From contig JANWJJ010000014.1 in NCBI GenBank assembly GCA_025451955.1, positions 1-53,900 of the forward strand: a stretch of DNA of 53,900 nt. Reading direction: 5' to 3'. Shown piece after piece: positions 1 through 10,316 of this stretch. Under the pieces are notes generated by a model. The model saw only the letters and a program-made list of their open reading frames with translations, had not been told where the DNA came from and did not search any database. Source of the DNA: Rudaea sp. Lineage in GTDB: Bacteria; Pseudomonadota; Gammaproteobacteria; Xanthomonadales; Rhodanobacteraceae. Within the stretch, counting starts at the first letter, position 1. Every line of letters starts with the position of its first letter. A program made the position numbers and the translations under genes.

Positions 1-524
1 AAGCCGGCCTGGTATCGGCCTCGCAACAGGAGATCATCGCCTTGCTGCAACGCTGGATCGACGAAGATCGCAAGGCAACGTCGCTGAAAGCGTTGCAGGG
101 CATGATCTGGGAAGAAGGCTATCGACAACGCGAATTTCGTGCTCACGTCTATGCCGATGTTGCGCCAAAACTGCACGAGTGGAAAAAGCAAGGTCTGGAT
201 TTATATATTTATTCCTCCGGCTCCGTTGCTGCACAGAAACTGTTTTTCCATTACAGCGAAGCAGGCAATCTGACGTCGTTGCTTTCCGGCTATTTCGATA
301 CCGAAACCGGACCCAAGCGCGAGGCCGATTCGTACCGCCGTATCGTTGCTGCAATCGGTCAATCTGCCACCGAAATCCTGTTCCTGTCCGACATCACCGA
401 AGAGCTCGACGCCGCACACGCCGCGGGTCTGCACACGATCCTGCTCGCGCGCGCGCCGGCGGTCTGTCCTGCCAGCACAGCCCATTCTTGCGTTGCGACA
501 TTCAACGATATTCATCTGACCTGA
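1..524 (+). CDS. mtnC: Enolase-phosphatase E1 (acireductone synthase), 5' end outside the window
   Basis: This is the C-terminal part of MtnC, a HAD-superfamily enzyme of the methionine salvage pathway that enolises and dephosphorylates 2,3-diketo-5-methylthiopentyl-1-phosphate to acireductone. The frame is open from base 3 with no start, so the gene begins upstream of the window. Visible HAD motifs are the serine motif in YIYSSGSV, the lysine of GPKREAD and the acidic motif SDITEE, followed by the usual [11 protein letters not shown] ending. A TTG at 42 is internal and is not the start. The next gene begins 7 bases after the stop, so the two may be cotranscribed, although their functions look unrelated. 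The cytosolic location and the reaction are family knowledge. Confidence 0.9.
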   Translation, partial: AGLVSASQQEIIALLQRWIDEDRKATSLKALQGMIWEEGYRQREFRAHVYADVAPKLHEWKKQGLDLYIYSSGSVAAQKLFFHYSEAGNLTSLLSGYFDTETGPKREADSYRRIVAAIGQSATEILFLSDITEELDAAHAAGLHTILLARAPAVCPASTAHSCVATFNDIHLT

Positions 525-531
525 TCGCACC

Positions 532-1554
532 ATGCGCCGTCTGCTGTTGCTCATCTTTATCGTCGCGCTCGCCAGTGGTGCGCTGATTTCGGCCTTGCTG
601 CTGCACGCACCGAAGTTCGCACCATCGCATTCGCAAACGACGGTGGCCGTGCACGCAGCAACGCCGTCGAACGACGACGATTCCGGCGACGGCGACGCCA
701 CCGACAACTGGCCCGATTCCGCCGGCACTCCGGAGCAAGTACTTTACGCGCAACCGCAGATGATGCGCGCGGCCGCTGCACGACTTGCACCGCGCAGCGC
801 AGGCAAGATCAACTTGTATTTCATCGGTTTTGCTGGCGACGGCGACGAGGATGTATTTCGCAACGAAGCCGAATACGCGGCGAAATTGTTCAGCGCGCGC
901 TTCGACGCAGCCGGTCATGCTCTGTTGCTGATCAATAATCCCGCCACGCTCAATCGCGATCCGCTCGCGTCGCTGACGAATCTGCAAACCGCGGTCAATG
1001 CGGTCGCGCAGAAGATGGATCGCGACCAGGATATCCTCGTGCTGCTGCTCACCAGCCACGGCTCGGACGGTCATGTTTTGTACGTCGGCATGGACCCGCT
1101 GCCGCTGGATCAAATCGCGCCGGAAGATCTGGCCGATGTTTTCGCGAATACGCCAATCCGCTACAAGGTGATCGTGATATCGGCCTGTTATTCTGGAGGT
1201 TTCATCGATGCGTTGAAGAACGACACCACGATGGTGGTCACCGCCGCGCGCACGGATCGCGCCTCGTTCGGCTGCGGCACAGATTCGGATATCACCGACT
1301 TCGGTCGCGCGTTCTTTGTCGAAGGCCTGAACGACAACGACTCCTTCGCCGCCGCATTCGCCGAAGCCGGCAAGTCGATCGAGGCCAAGGAAACCCGCGA
1401 AGGGGAAAAGCATTCGCACCCGCAGTTATCGACGACGCCGCAGATCGAAGCGCGGCTCAAAGCCTGGCGCAGCGGTATTCATCTCGGCGCGCCGGTGCCT
1501 TTCATCGCGCCACCGGCGCGAGACGACAAGGGCGCGTTGACCGTCTCGCGTTAA
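532..1554 (+). CDS. Membrane-anchored peptidase C13 (legumain/caspase-like) family protein
   Basis: The product is 340 aa. Residues 3-24 form a hydrophobic signal or anchor segment, followed by a low-complexity Asp/Gly-rich linker (about 45-65), so the catalytic domain should be periplasmic. The domain has the clan CD dyad: His176 in LLLTSHGSDG after a hydrophobic strand, and Cys219 in VIVISACYSGGF. That pattern fits peptidase family C13 (legumain, GPI8). C13 enzymes usually cut after Asn or Asp, but the substrate here is unknown. The stop TAA overlaps the stop of the convergent gene in the tetranucleotide TTAA (1551-1554). It could also be called a general caspase-like protein. The assignment rests on the two motifs and their spacing. 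Confidence 0.75.
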   Translation: MRRLLLLIFIVALASGALISALLLHAPKFAPSHSQTTVAVHAATPSNDDDSGDGDATDNWPDSAGTPEQVLYAQPQMMRAAAARLAPRSAGKINLYFIGFAGDGDEDVFRNEAEYAAKLFSARFDAAGHALLLINNPATLNRDPLASLTNLQTAVNAVAQKMDRDQDILVLLLTSHGSDGHVLYVGMDPLPLDQIAPEDLADVFANTPIRYKVIVISACYSGGFIDALKNDTTMVVTAARTDRASFGCGTDSDITDFGRAFFVEGLNDNDSFAAAFAEAGKSIEAKETREGEKHSHPQLSTTPQIEARLKAWRSGIHLGAPVPFIAPPARDDKGALTVSR

Positions 1555-2471
1555 GCTGCGAAGGCCGCGCGCGCGGCGACGGCGGTATCTGGGAAATCGC
1601 AGAACAGCGCATCCACGCCCAACGCAAACGCCGCGTTGAGTTCCTCTTGCGGCGTCGCGAACGGCGCCGGCGATTGATCGTCGCGGAACGTCCATGCGTG
1701 CACTTGCAACCCCTGCGTGTGTGCGGCGGAAACGAAGCCGGTGTCGTTCCCCAGATTGTCCCAAAGTATAAATTTGCTCGGCGCGACGCCTTGCGTCCAG
1801 ATAGCAAGATCACGCAACAGCGTATCGCGTTTGCCGGCATCGGCCGCTGCGACTTCGAGCAAGGCAAAGCACGGATTACCGAGTCGGGCATGCGCTTTGC
1901 GCAGGACCGCGTGATCGAAGCACTCGACCCACACCGGCGCCTGCGGCCCAGTCAGGCCATGTGATTCCAGTTCCACGGCTAGCGCTGCCGCCATGTCGAG
2001 ACCTTGTGCACGAAAATATTCAGAATGCTTGAGTTCCGCATCCACGAGGATGGGCCGGCTGTGCTCCGCAGCCAGTGACTGGCGCAGGTCCAGCAGCATC
2101 GAAAATCGTGGCAGTACAAAATGGCCGTCGTACTGCGAGCCGCGTTGGGCAATTGTCTGGATTGCGCGCAACGTATCGAGTTCCGCGGCATCGAAGTCGC
2201 CGATCCACCAGTCGCGCACGCCGGCGATTTCACGCGCACGCGTGGCAAATTCCCGATGCGTCGCAATATCCGTGCTGTGCGCAAGCCCAAGGTCGTGACG
2301 TGCGAACAGCACGCCATCGCGGCTGAGCAACAGGTCCGGTTCGAGTACGTCGGCACCCTGCGCCGCCGCCAGCGCATAGCCGTCCAGGGTGTGCTCGGGA
2401 CGGTAACCACTGGCACCACGGTGAGCAATGATGCGCGGCGCGGCGCCGTTCAGAGTTTTCCAGTTCGCCAT
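1551..2471 (-). CDS. Glycerophosphodiester phosphodiesterase
   Basis: A 306-aa GDPD-family TIM barrel that hydrolyses glycerophosphodiesters to glycerol-3-phosphate plus an alcohol. The N-terminal catalytic signature is clear: His17-Arg18 in IIAHRGASG, PEHT (usually PENT), Glu44/Asp46 in VLEPDLLLSRDG, and His59 in FARHD. No signal peptide precedes MANWKTLNG, so the enzyme looks cytosolic (UgpQ-like location), although its length is between the UgpQ and GlpQ classes. The frame continues upstream to 2639, but that extension lacks family similarity and overlaps the neighbouring gene, so ATG 2471 is preferred. It converges on the C13 peptidase gene, and the two share the TTAA stop. Confidence 0.88.
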   Translation of the reverse strand: MANWKTLNGAAPRIIAHRGASGYRPEHTLDGYALAAAQGADVLEPDLLLSRDGVLFARHDLGLAHSTDIATHREFATRAREIAGVRDWWIGDFDAAELDTLRAIQTIAQRGSQYDGHFVLPRFSMLLDLRQSLAAEHSRPILVDAELKHSEYFRAQGLDMAAALAVELESHGLTGPQAPVWVECFDHAVLRKAHARLGNPCFALLEVAAADAGKRDTLLRDLAIWTQGVAPSKFILWDNLGNDTGFVSAAHTQGLQVHAWTFRDDQSPAPFATPQEELNAAFALGVDALFCDFPDTAVAARAAFAA

Positions 2472-2553
2472 GCTCGGAGTATAGAAGCCGCGGTGTAGAT
2501 GTGGCCAAAAAATATCTGAATCGCACTTGGAACAAGGGCGTCGCACCGGTTCA

Positions 2554-3468
2554 TTAACGCACCAGCAGCGCCTTCGCCAGCGCGCCCTGGAAACGTCCCA
2601 CGCCGCGCGCCAGATGCAGCAGGCCGAATAGCAGCGCAATGCCGAGCAGGAAAATCAGCGGATCGGAAATCTGCCACGGTATCAGCAGGCTGTCGTTGAA
2701 CCGGATGTCAGTCGCCCAGTCGATGTGCACGACGCCGAGCATCCAGCCCAGATGCGCTAGCGGCGCGAACAGGAAGGCCAGTGACATCGCGATACCGGTC
2801 ACGGCAAGCGTGAAATATGCGATGCCCAACGGCAGCATCAGCACGAAATAGATCAGCGTCGACCAGGTGCGCGGATCGATCAGCATCTCCCAGATGCGCG
2901 TTTTCAAAGGCAGGTCGCGTTGCGAATAAACCGGCCGCCGCGGCATGCGCTCGCCGAGCATCACCTCGACCAGACGCCCCTCGACCAGCGCGAGCACGCG
3001 CGCAGTGCCGAGAAAGGCGATCGCCAGCGGGACGCCGATGACAATGACCATCAATCCCAGCGAAAGCGATACGCCGAATACGGTCAACACGAAATAAATG
3101 ATGCCGGTTGCCAGCGACAGCAGCATGTAAAACAACGCCGAGTACGCATGTGGATCAGCGCCGACTGCGAAAAACCGGCCGAGTGCCGTCGACCGCCGCG
3201 GTGGCGGCGGCGAACGCAGTACCTGCTGAACCTGATGTTCCTTGTCGACGTAAATTTCCGCCACTTCTTCCGGCGCGCCGTAACTGCTGGCGATCTTCGC
3301 CAGCACGTCGGCTTCGGATTTTCCGCGGTTCTCGTGCAGTTCGCCGCGCAGATGTTCTTCCGCGTCGTAGAGTGCGTCCTGGATCAGGGCGGGATCGGCA
3401 CCGTGCAAGGCGGCGCGCAGTTGCTCGAGATATTCAGCGACGGTGCGTGGTGGTATCGAGGTGCTCAT
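2554..3468 (-). CDS. HAAS-domain / sensor-domain membrane protein paired with PadR
   Basis: A 304-aa protein. Residues 1-80 form a soluble helical HAAS-type domain (EYLEQLRAALHG, LYDAEEHLRGELHENRGKSE, then AYGAPEEVAE-like SSYGAPEEVAEIY). A basic Pro-rich linker follows, then two pairs of long hydrophobic segments (about 117-165 and 213-260) plus a final helix near 278-295. This is the architecture of the putative sensor proteins encoded next to PadR regulators. The start is set by a strong ribosome site, GGAGG, that lies inside the last codons of the padR-like gene, and the genes are only 2 bases apart. It probably senses or transduces an envelope signal with the PadR protein. The ligand is unknown. 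Confidence 0.8.
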   Translation of the reverse strand: MSTSIPPRTVAEYLEQLRAALHGADPALIQDALYDAEEHLRGELHENRGKSEADVLAKIASSYGAPEEVAEIYVDKEHQVQQVLRSPPPPRRSTALGRFFAVGADPHAYSALFYMLLSLATGIIYFVLTVFGVSLSLGLMVIVIGVPLAIAFLGTARVLALVEGRLVEVMLGERMPRRPVYSQRDLPLKTRIWEMLIDPRTWSTLIYFVLMLPLGIAYFTLAVTGIAMSLAFLFAPLAHLGWMLGVVHIDWATDIRFNDSLLIPWQISDPLIFLLGIALLFGLLHLARGVGRFQGALAKALLVR

Positions 3469-3470
3469 GA

Positions 3471-3827
3471 TCAATCCTCCAGAGTGGAGTTCACGAAATC
3501 GCGTGTTGCAATCCAGGCCAGACTCCATTCGCGCAGCACGCGCCGGCCCAGCGGAGTAATGCGGTAGTAGCGCCGTGGTGGCCCGGTGACGGAAGGCTCC
3601 ACTTCGCTGTCGAGCAAACCCGCCGCCGACAGATTGCGCAAAACAGGGTATAGCGCGCTCTGCTTGCCGCTGAGCACGCCTTCCCCGGTTGCGTCCAGGC
3701 GTTTGACGATTTGATAGCCGTACATCGGCGTTCGTGTGCGTGCGAGCACGCCTAGCAACACCAGCGAAACGATGCCGGCGCTCAGCTCTTTGTGAAACTT
3801 CCACAAATGGACATCGGTTTCACTCAC
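3471..3827 (-). CDS. PadR-family transcriptional regulator
   Basis: A 118-aa winged-helix regulator. The core KELSAGIVSLVLLGVLARTRTPMYGYQIVKRLD, then LSGKQSALYPVLRNLSAAGLLDSEV and GPPRRYYRITPLGRRVL, is the PadR recognition domain and wing. The GTG at 3827 gives the N-terminus expected for PadR proteins paired with HAAS genes. A TTG at 3848 is an in-frame alternative that would add 7 residues. A 7-bp-arm inverted repeat just upstream (3867-3885) overlaps a candidate -10 and would fit autoregulation. It is cotranscribed with the HAAS/sensor gene 2 bases downstream. No ligand can be deduced. Confidence 0.87.
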   Translation of the reverse strand: MSETDVHLWKFHKELSAGIVSLVLLGVLARTRTPMYGYQIVKRLDATGEGVLSGKQSALYPVLRNLSAAGLLDSEVEPSVTGPPRRYYRITPLGRRVLREWSLAWIATRDFVNSTLED

Positions 3828-3866
3828 GCCCCGCCACCATGCGTCCAAATAGGCATGGGTTAACTA

Positions 3867-3885
3867 TAGTATTCAGTTAATACTA
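3867..3885 (-). promoter_or_regulatory. Operator-like inverted repeat in front of the padR-like gene
   Basis: TAGTATT-CAGTT-AATACTA is a perfect inverted repeat with 7-bp arms and a 5-bp spacer, in an AT-rich island within GC-rich DNA. On the minus strand it overlaps a possible -10 hexamer (TACTAT, 3871-3866) about 40 bases upstream of the GTG start. PadR proteins bind dyads and often repress their own operon, so this is the likely operator. Binding is inferred. Confidence 0.6.
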
Positions 3886-3942
3886 GCGAATGGGCCGGAA
3901 GTCACCCATGGCACACGGGCATGTTCGGCAAATCGACGAGAA

Positions 3943-5829
3943 TCAAGCGATGAGGCTGCCGCCGGCGACCAATTCGCAAATGTCGCGCACGTCGGCGTCC
4001 ATTGCCCGATCGCGAGTCAGGAAGGCAATGCGTTCGCGAATCTTCGCAAACGCCGTACGCACCGCAGTACCGGCGTGGTAATCGCCGCTGCGCGCCAACG
4101 CATCCATCAGTGCGCGCACTTCGCGCTCGAACTGCGGGTAGTCCGCACGGCCCGGCGCGGGCGCGCCGGAAATTTTCCCTGCCAGCGTCTGCCAGTCGCT
4201 GCGCGCCGCGAGCGTACGCGCTGCATTGAGCATGTCGCGGCGGTATTCCAGCGCTTGCGCGGCGGTATACAATTCCAGCGCGAGCACGTGGGATAAATCT
4301 TCGGTCATCTCCAACACATGTCGTGCCTCGTTCGCGCCCATCGACACGTGATCTTCGGCGTTCGCACTAGTCGGAATGGAATACACGCTGGCCGGATGCG
4401 CGCGCGTGGCCAGGTCATTGACCAGGGCTGCAGCGGTGTATTGCACGATCATGAAACCGGAATCGGTGCCGTCTTCGTTGCCGATAAGAAACGCAGGCAA
4501 ACCGTCGTTCGTTGCCGGATCAACCAGTTTGTTGAGCCGGCGTTCCGAAATCGACGCCAGCACCGGAATCGCCGCCTTGACGTAACTCATCACCAATGCC
4601 AGCGGCATGCCGTGGAAGTGGCCGGCCGAGATCACCCGATCCTCGATGACTTTGGCATCGACGGCATCCGGAAAAATCAGCGGATTGTCGGTGACCGCAT
4701 TGAGTTCGATGTCGATCACGCGCTGCGCTTGCGCCAGCGCGTCGCGCACAGCACCGTGTACTTGTGGAATACAGCGCAAACTATACGAATCCTGCGGCTG
4801 ATGTTTCTTGCCGCCTTTGAACGGCAGGAAGCGCGCATAAAATGCTTCCTTGCCGTGACGCTGCGCTGGCGGCACGTAATCCCAGCCGATGTCGAATCGC
4901 TGCGCCTGATCCGCCGGTTCACTCCACGATTCCGCGAGCCAGGTTTTGAAGCGTGGCACCAGATGGTAGGGAATATCGGCCAGCGTCGAACCGTCAAGCA
5001 GACGGCGCAGATTCGCTGCGGTTTCCACCTGGCCGGGATGCGGACGCAGAGCATGCACTTCCGGCTTGAACGCCGAGGTGCGGCCGGCGAAGGCGTCCAG
5101 TGTCATCGCCGCCGCAAGATCCGCAGTCGCCAGAAGTTTTTCGAGCCGATCCAGCGCCAGCACAGCCGTCGCCAGCATCTGCGTAGTGCCGTTGTTCAGC
5201 GCCAAGCCTTCCTTGAACGACAAACGCACCGGTTCCAACCCCGCACGCTTGAGCGCTTCCCCGCCGGGCAGACGCGAGTTTTTATAGAAAGCCTCGCCCT
5301 GCCCCAGCAATACGATGGCCAGATGCGACAGTGGGGCCAGATCGCCGCTCGCACCAACCGAACCTTTTTCCGGTACTACTGGAATCACGTCTCGATTCAG
5401 CAATGCCGCGAGCGCCTGCAGGGTCGATGCGCGGATGCCCGAATGTCCGCGCATCAGCGTGTTGACGCGGATCGCCAACATCGCACGCACGACATCCGGC
5501 GCCAACGGTTTGCCGACACAGACCGCATGCGTGACGATAAGATTGTGCTGCAACTCCTCCATCAGCGTGCCATCGTGACGCTCCGGATTGCCGCCGGGCA
5601 ATTCGTCGCGCGCGCGATGCGCGCCGAGCAGCTTGTCGGCATTGCTGCCGAAGCCGGTGTTCACACCGTAGATCGGTTCGCCGCGCTGAACTTGTTCGGC
5701 AAGAAAATCGGCGGTGCGCTGCACCTGCACAAGCTGCGCCGGATCGAGCGCCACCTTCGCGCCACGCGCAATGGCGGCGACGTGTTCGCGGATCAGACTG
5801 CTGCCGTCGAGCGTGATCGATGCCGTCAT
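3943..5829 (-). CDS. hutH: Histidine ammonia-lyase-like MIO enzyme, enlarged form
   Basis: A 628-aa member of the aromatic amino acid lyase family; ordinary bacterial HutH is about 510 aa. The MIO cofactor triad Ala160-Ser161-Gly162 is intact in [12 protein letters not shown]. Residues used for histidine are present: Tyr54 (YGVNTGFG), His101 (LIVTHA, matching the Ser-His selectivity pair as Thr-His), NNGT (212-215), Gln346/Tyr349/Arg352 in QDSYSLRC, and [10 protein letters not shown]. The extra length comes from a longer loop at about 62-92, an insertion of about 50 aa at 285-342 (aromatic and Lys-rich), and a longer C-terminal helical tail. Its ATG overlaps the hisS stop (ATGA), and no hutU, hutI or hutC lies nearby. 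Deamination of histidine to urocanate is likely; phenylalanine or tyrosine use cannot be excluded. Confidence 0.85.
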   Translation of the reverse strand: MTASITLDGSSLIREHVAAIARGAKVALDPAQLVQVQRTADFLAEQVQRGEPIYGVNTGFGSNADKLLGAHRARDELPGGNPERHDGTLMEELQHNLIVTHAVCVGKPLAPDVVRAMLAIRVNTLMRGHSGIRASTLQALAALLNRDVIPVVPEKGSVGASGDLAPLSHLAIVLLGQGEAFYKNSRLPGGEALKRAGLEPVRLSFKEGLALNNGTTQMLATAVLALDRLEKLLATADLAAAMTLDAFAGRTSAFKPEVHALRPHPGQVETAANLRRLLDGSTLADIPYHLVPRFKTWLAESWSEPADQAQRFDIGWDYVPPAQRHGKEAFYARFLPFKGGKKHQPQDSYSLRCIPQVHGAVRDALAQAQRVIDIELNAVTDNPLIFPDAVDAKVIEDRVISAGHFHGMPLALVMSYVKAAIPVLASISERRLNKLVDPATNDGLPAFLIGNEDGTDSGFMIVQYTAAALVNDLATRAHPASVYSIPTSANAEDHVSMGANEARHVLEMTEDLSHVLALELYTAAQALEYRRDMLNAARTLAARSDWQTLAGKISGAPAPGRADYPQFEREVRALMDALARSGDYHAGTAVRTAFAKIRERIAFLTRDRAMDADVRDICELVAGGSLIA

Positions 5830-7202
5830 GACCGCACCGCCCCAGCTTGCTCCAACGCCACACGCAGAGTTTTGACCAGCTCCACGCGCGTCACCTCGAA
5901 CTGATCCTGTTTAAGCATGTCTTTCACCGTGACGACACTTTTGGCGATTTCATTCGGGCCGAGTACCAGCACGAAGCGGATGCCGGCGCGATCGGCGTAC
6001 TTGAATTGTTTCGCAAGCTTGCCGGATTCAAGCACGACTTCGGTGGCAATACCCGCGCTGCGCAGTTGCGTCGCCAGTTCCAGATATGCCGGCATCTGCG
6101 CCTCATCCATCTGCGTGACCAGCGCCTTGACTGTGCTCTGCGCCGCGCCGAGCAGCTTCGCCTCGCGCAACTGCCAGAACAGCCGGGTTGCGCCGATGGA
6201 AATGCCAACGCCGGGAAGATGTGACTTTGTATAATTTGATGCAAGGTCTTCGTAACGCCCGCCGGAACAGATCGAACCGATCTGCGGATGGTCGTTGAGC
6301 GTGGTTTCGTAGACCGTGCCGGTGTAGTAGTCGAGGCCGCGCGCAATCGATAGATTGATCGCGTAGTGCAACTCCGGCACACCGAACGCACGAATCAAGT
6401 CCAGAGTCTGACGCAATTCCGCAATTCCTTCTGCGAGTGTCGCGTTATTCGCGTCCAGCGCGTCGAGTTTCGCCAATGCGTCAGCATGCCCGTGTGAACG
6501 TATTTGCACGAAGTCGAGAACCTTTCTCGCCGCCTCGGGTGACAGACCAAATCCTTCGCCCATCAGCGTATCGCGCACATAATCCACGCCGCGCTTGTCG
6601 AGCTTGTCCACCTCGCGCAAGGCCAACGCCTGTTTTTCCGGATCGGTAATGCCGAGTCCCTCGAAAAACCCGCGCATGATCTTGCGGTTGTTCAACCAGA
6701 TCGTGAACGGGCCGATACCGAGGTCGCGGAACACGTTGTAAATCACTGCCGGCAATTCGGCGTCGCAGCGGATCGACAACGCGTCCTTGCCGATCACGTC
6801 GATATCAGCCTGATAGAACTCGCGGAAACGTCCACGTTGGGCGCGCTCGCCGCGATACACACGCTGGATCTGATAGCGCCGAAACGGAAAATTCAGCTCG
6901 TGCTCGTGTTCGGCCACATAACGCGCCAATGGCACGGTCAGATCGAAGCGCAACGCATGTTCGGGTTTTCCACCTTGTTCAAGCGTGCCGGTCGATTGCA
7001 CAAAGTATACTTGGCGCTCGGTTTCGCCGCCCTGCTTGGTCAGCAGTACGTCGGAGAATTCCATTACCGGAGTCTCGATCGGCAGGAAACCGAAGCGCTC
7101 GAAATTGCGGCGGATCGTGTCGAGCATGCTCTGAAAGGCGATCTGATCGAGCGGCAAAAGCTCCATTACGCCGGGCATGGTTCGGGCTGGGGTCAACGCC
7201 AT
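5826..7202 (-). CDS. hisS: Histidyl-tRNA synthetase
   Basis: A class II synthetase charging tRNA-His in the cytosol. From ATG 7202 it is 458 aa, starting [17 protein letters not shown], which matches the usual N-terminus; SD-like CGAGGA lies just upstream. The frame stays open to 7352, but that extension is atypical and would cover the promoter of the divergent tRNA gene. Motif 2 is in [24 protein letters not shown], and the HisRS-specific signature is [13 protein letters not shown]. The anticodon-binding domain fills the last 100 residues. The stop overlaps the start of hutH, so translation of the histidine-charging and histidine-degrading enzymes appears coupled. ATG 7337 has a good upstream purine run (GGGAAGG) and is the main alternative start. 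Confidence 0.93.
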   Translation of the reverse strand: MALTPARTMPGVMELLPLDQIAFQSMLDTIRRNFERFGFLPIETPVMEFSDVLLTKQGGETERQVYFVQSTGTLEQGGKPEHALRFDLTVPLARYVAEHEHELNFPFRRYQIQRVYRGERAQRGRFREFYQADIDVIGKDALSIRCDAELPAVIYNVFRDLGIGPFTIWLNNRKIMRGFFEGLGITDPEKQALALREVDKLDKRGVDYVRDTLMGEGFGLSPEAARKVLDFVQIRSHGHADALAKLDALDANNATLAEGIAELRQTLDLIRAFGVPELHYAINLSIARGLDYYTGTVYETTLNDHPQIGSICSGGRYEDLASNYTKSHLPGVGISIGATRLFWQLREAKLLGAAQSTVKALVTQMDEAQMPAYLELATQLRSAGIATEVVLESGKLAKQFKYADRAGIRFVLVLGPNEIAKSVVTVKDMLKQDQFEVTRVELVKTLRVALEQAGAVRS

Positions 7203-7308
7203 GAAATCCTCGAAAATTCTGCGCCGCTCAGGGCTGTGTGAAGGCGCATAGACTAGCAGATCGACCACGTTCGGCGCTTTGCCGGCCATGGTGCCGTCAT
7301 CGTTGCGG

Positions 7309-7337
7309 TTGCGCCTGAGGACTCGTGTCGCTATCAT
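7309..7337 (+). promoter_or_regulatory. Probable promoter of tRNA-Pro
   Basis: TTGCGC (7309-7314), a 17-bp spacer, and TATCAT (7332-7337), then a GC-rich discriminator GCGCGACC 16 bases before the tRNA. This is the normal spacing of a sigma-70 promoter, and the GC-rich discriminator is typical of stringently controlled stable-RNA promoters. Read by eye. Confidence 0.55.
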
Positions 7338-7352
7338 GCGCGACCTTCCCAT

Positions 7353-7429
7353 CGGGGTGTAGCTCAGCCTGGTAGAGCGCTACGTTCGGGACGTAGAAGT
7401 CGCAGGTTCAAATCCTGTCTCCCCGACCA
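7353..7429 (+). tRNA. tRNA-Pro, anticodon CGG
   Basis: A 77-base gene with encoded CCA. It has an acceptor starting CGGGGTG, a D arm GCTC...GAGC, an anticodon stem CTACG/CGTAG with loop TTCGGGA (anticodon CGG, reading CCG), a T arm GCAGG-TTCAAAT-CCTGT, and an acceptor 3' strand CTCCCCG plus ACCA. The first acceptor pair C1-G72 and the CGG anticodon loop are proline features. Position 6 of the acceptor stem is T opposite T67, an unpaired position in an otherwise good stem. A run of six T follows at 7431-7436. The gene is divergent from hisS. Confidence 0.95.
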
Positions 7430-7458
7430 GTTTTTTCGCCGCGTGCAGTTGCAACCCG

Positions 7459-8290
7459 CTACGGCACGTAAGTCACACGATAAACCGCACCGGCCAGATC
7501 GTCGCTGACCAGCAGACTGCCGTCAGGCATCGGTTGCACGTCGACCGGTCGGCCCCAGGCTTGTTCGTTCTGCTGGAAACCGTCGATCAATGGTTCGTAC
7601 GAAACCACCTTGTCGCCATCCAGCCGCACCGTCATCACCCGATAGCCGGATTTCTTCGTGCGGTTCCATGAGCCGTGCTCGGCAATGATCAAGGCGCCTT
7701 GGTAACTGGCCGGAAACTGTTTGCCTTCGTAAAAACGCAGACCCAGCGACGCCACATGCGCGTCGAGTTTCGGCACCGGCGGCGTGTAGTCCTCGCAGTT
7801 CTTGCTCTTGCCGAATTCGGGATCGAGCGTGTCACCTTGATGGCAATAGGGATAACCGAAGTTTTCGCCGATATGCGAGAGCTTGTTCAATTTGTCGCTG
7901 GGCATGTCGTCGCCCATCATGTCGCGGCCGTTGTCGGTGAACCACAATTCATTGGAACTTGGCCGCCAGGCGAAGCCGACCGAATTGCGGATGCCAACAG
8001 CGACAGTCTGCGTGTCGGAGCCGTCCGCGTTCATGCGGATGAGCTTGACGTGATCCAGGCCCGGATCGCAGATATTGCACGGTGCGCCGATCGGCACATA
8101 GAGTTTTCCGTCCGGGCCGAACGCGATGAACTTCCAGCCGTGATGGGTCTCGGTCGGCAACTTGTCGGTGATTACTTCGAGCTTGGGCGGATCGTCCAGA
8201 TGGTGCTCGATATCGCGCAGCACGAGGATGCGGCTCACCGCCGAGATGTACAGGTCGCCATCGCAATTTCGCATGCGAAGTATGCGAATC
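7459..8290 (-). pseudogene. 5'-truncated PQQ-dependent sugar (sorbosone/glucose) dehydrogenase
   Basis: The translated frame is a good match to the C-terminal two thirds of soluble PQQ-dependent sugar dehydrogenases, a beta-propeller family: CDGDLYISAVSRILVL, HHGWKFIAFGPDGKLYVPIGAPCN, GIRNSVGFAWRP, WFTDNGRDMMGDD, HGSWNRTKKSGYRVM, and WGRPVDVQPMPDGSLLVSDD. The N-terminal portion (signal peptide and roughly the first 100 residues of the propeller) is missing. Going upstream, similarity stops around 8285 and the frame simply runs into the end of serS. No ribosome site or own promoter is visible. An internal ATG at 8274 could at best give a 271-aa partial propeller. The rest is undamaged, so the truncation looks recent, or the remnant may still be expressed. 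Confidence 0.72.
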
Positions 8291-8308
8291 GTTCCACTCT
8301 CTCCGCCA

Positions 8309-9661
<1,353 letters not shown>

Positions 9662-10222
9662 TTATCTGCGTCGACCGAGCCACCACGCAATGGCGATACC
9701 TGCGAGCAACCAGCCTACGCCCTGCTCGATCAGATTGCCAACCATGAAATCCGCAGGGAAGCGATACCAGTTCCATTGCGGCACGATATTCTCCAGCCAA
9801 CCGAACACACCGAAGGCCGCGCTGCCCAGCACGCGAGCACCGAAACCCCAGGCGGTCGCACCCAAAACCAAGGCGGCGAGTATTGCGCCGAGAAAATCAC
9901 TGGCGAACTGCCCGGCCAGATTCTGCCCCATGTCCGTAAGATCCTGTCCGGCGCTGCTGACGACGACAAAGGCCAGCGGATTGCTCGCCGTTTTTGCCTT
10001 ATAGGCCTGAACTGTGGACGCATCGTTCATCTTCGCCGGATCGAGGCTTGGCAAGATATAAATACCCGGATTCGGCAAATCCATTGCGATGGCTTGCAGT
10101 ACGCCGTTCTCGTTCTGCGGCAGACGCATGCCCATTTGACCCACGGGCAACAACATGTGCGCGACAAATTCCCACAAGAACAGCACCATCGCGCCAAGCA
10201 ATGCAGCAATCAGAATGCGCAT
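9662..10222 (-). CDS. Uncharacterised integral membrane protein
   Basis: A 186-aa protein I do not recognise. Residues 1-26 are a hydrophobic helix (MRILIAALLGAMVLFLWEF), followed by a polar stretch of about 75 residues rich in Asn, Pro and Met that probably faces the periplasm, then hydrophobic segments at about 107-132, 133-150 and 160-181, ending in GRRR. The start has a strong ribosome site (GAGGGGAAG, 7 bases before ATG 10222). It sits between rarA and serS on the same strand and ends in its own terminator. No enzyme motif is visible. Confidence 0.8.
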   Translation of the reverse strand: MRILIAALLGAMVLFLWEFVAHMLLPVGQMGMRLPQNENGVLQAIAMDLPNPGIYILPSLDPAKMNDASTVQAYKAKTASNPLAFVVVSSAGQDLTDMGQNLAGQFASDFLGAILAALVLGATAWGFGARVLGSAAFGVFGWLENIVPQWNWYRFPADFMVGNLIEQGVGWLLAGIAIAWWLGRRR

Positions 10223-10316
10223 ATGACTTCCCCTCGGTTGTTGGGAGTGCGACGCTAACCTGAGACGACGATGTCCGCACGTCGCTGTGCAGCAAACCGC
10301 TTCGGCTCAGCTGCTA

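Noticed and set aside
502-1419. Long minus-strand open frame (305 codons) opposite the C13 peptidase gene
   Set aside because: It is the antisense shadow of a gene with clear motifs, has no recognisable domain, and is biased in composition (Arg/Val/Gly) as expected for antisense of GC-rich DNA.
4318-5904. 528-codon plus-strand open frame opposite hutH
   Set aside because: It is antisense to an unambiguous MIO lyase; the product is His/Arg/Gln-rich with no domain.
7203-7352. N-terminal extension of HisS to TTG/ATG codons near the tRNA gene
   Set aside because: It would cover the tRNA-Pro promoter and adds residues not found in HisS proteins; the internal ATG 7202 has an SD-like site and the family N-terminus.
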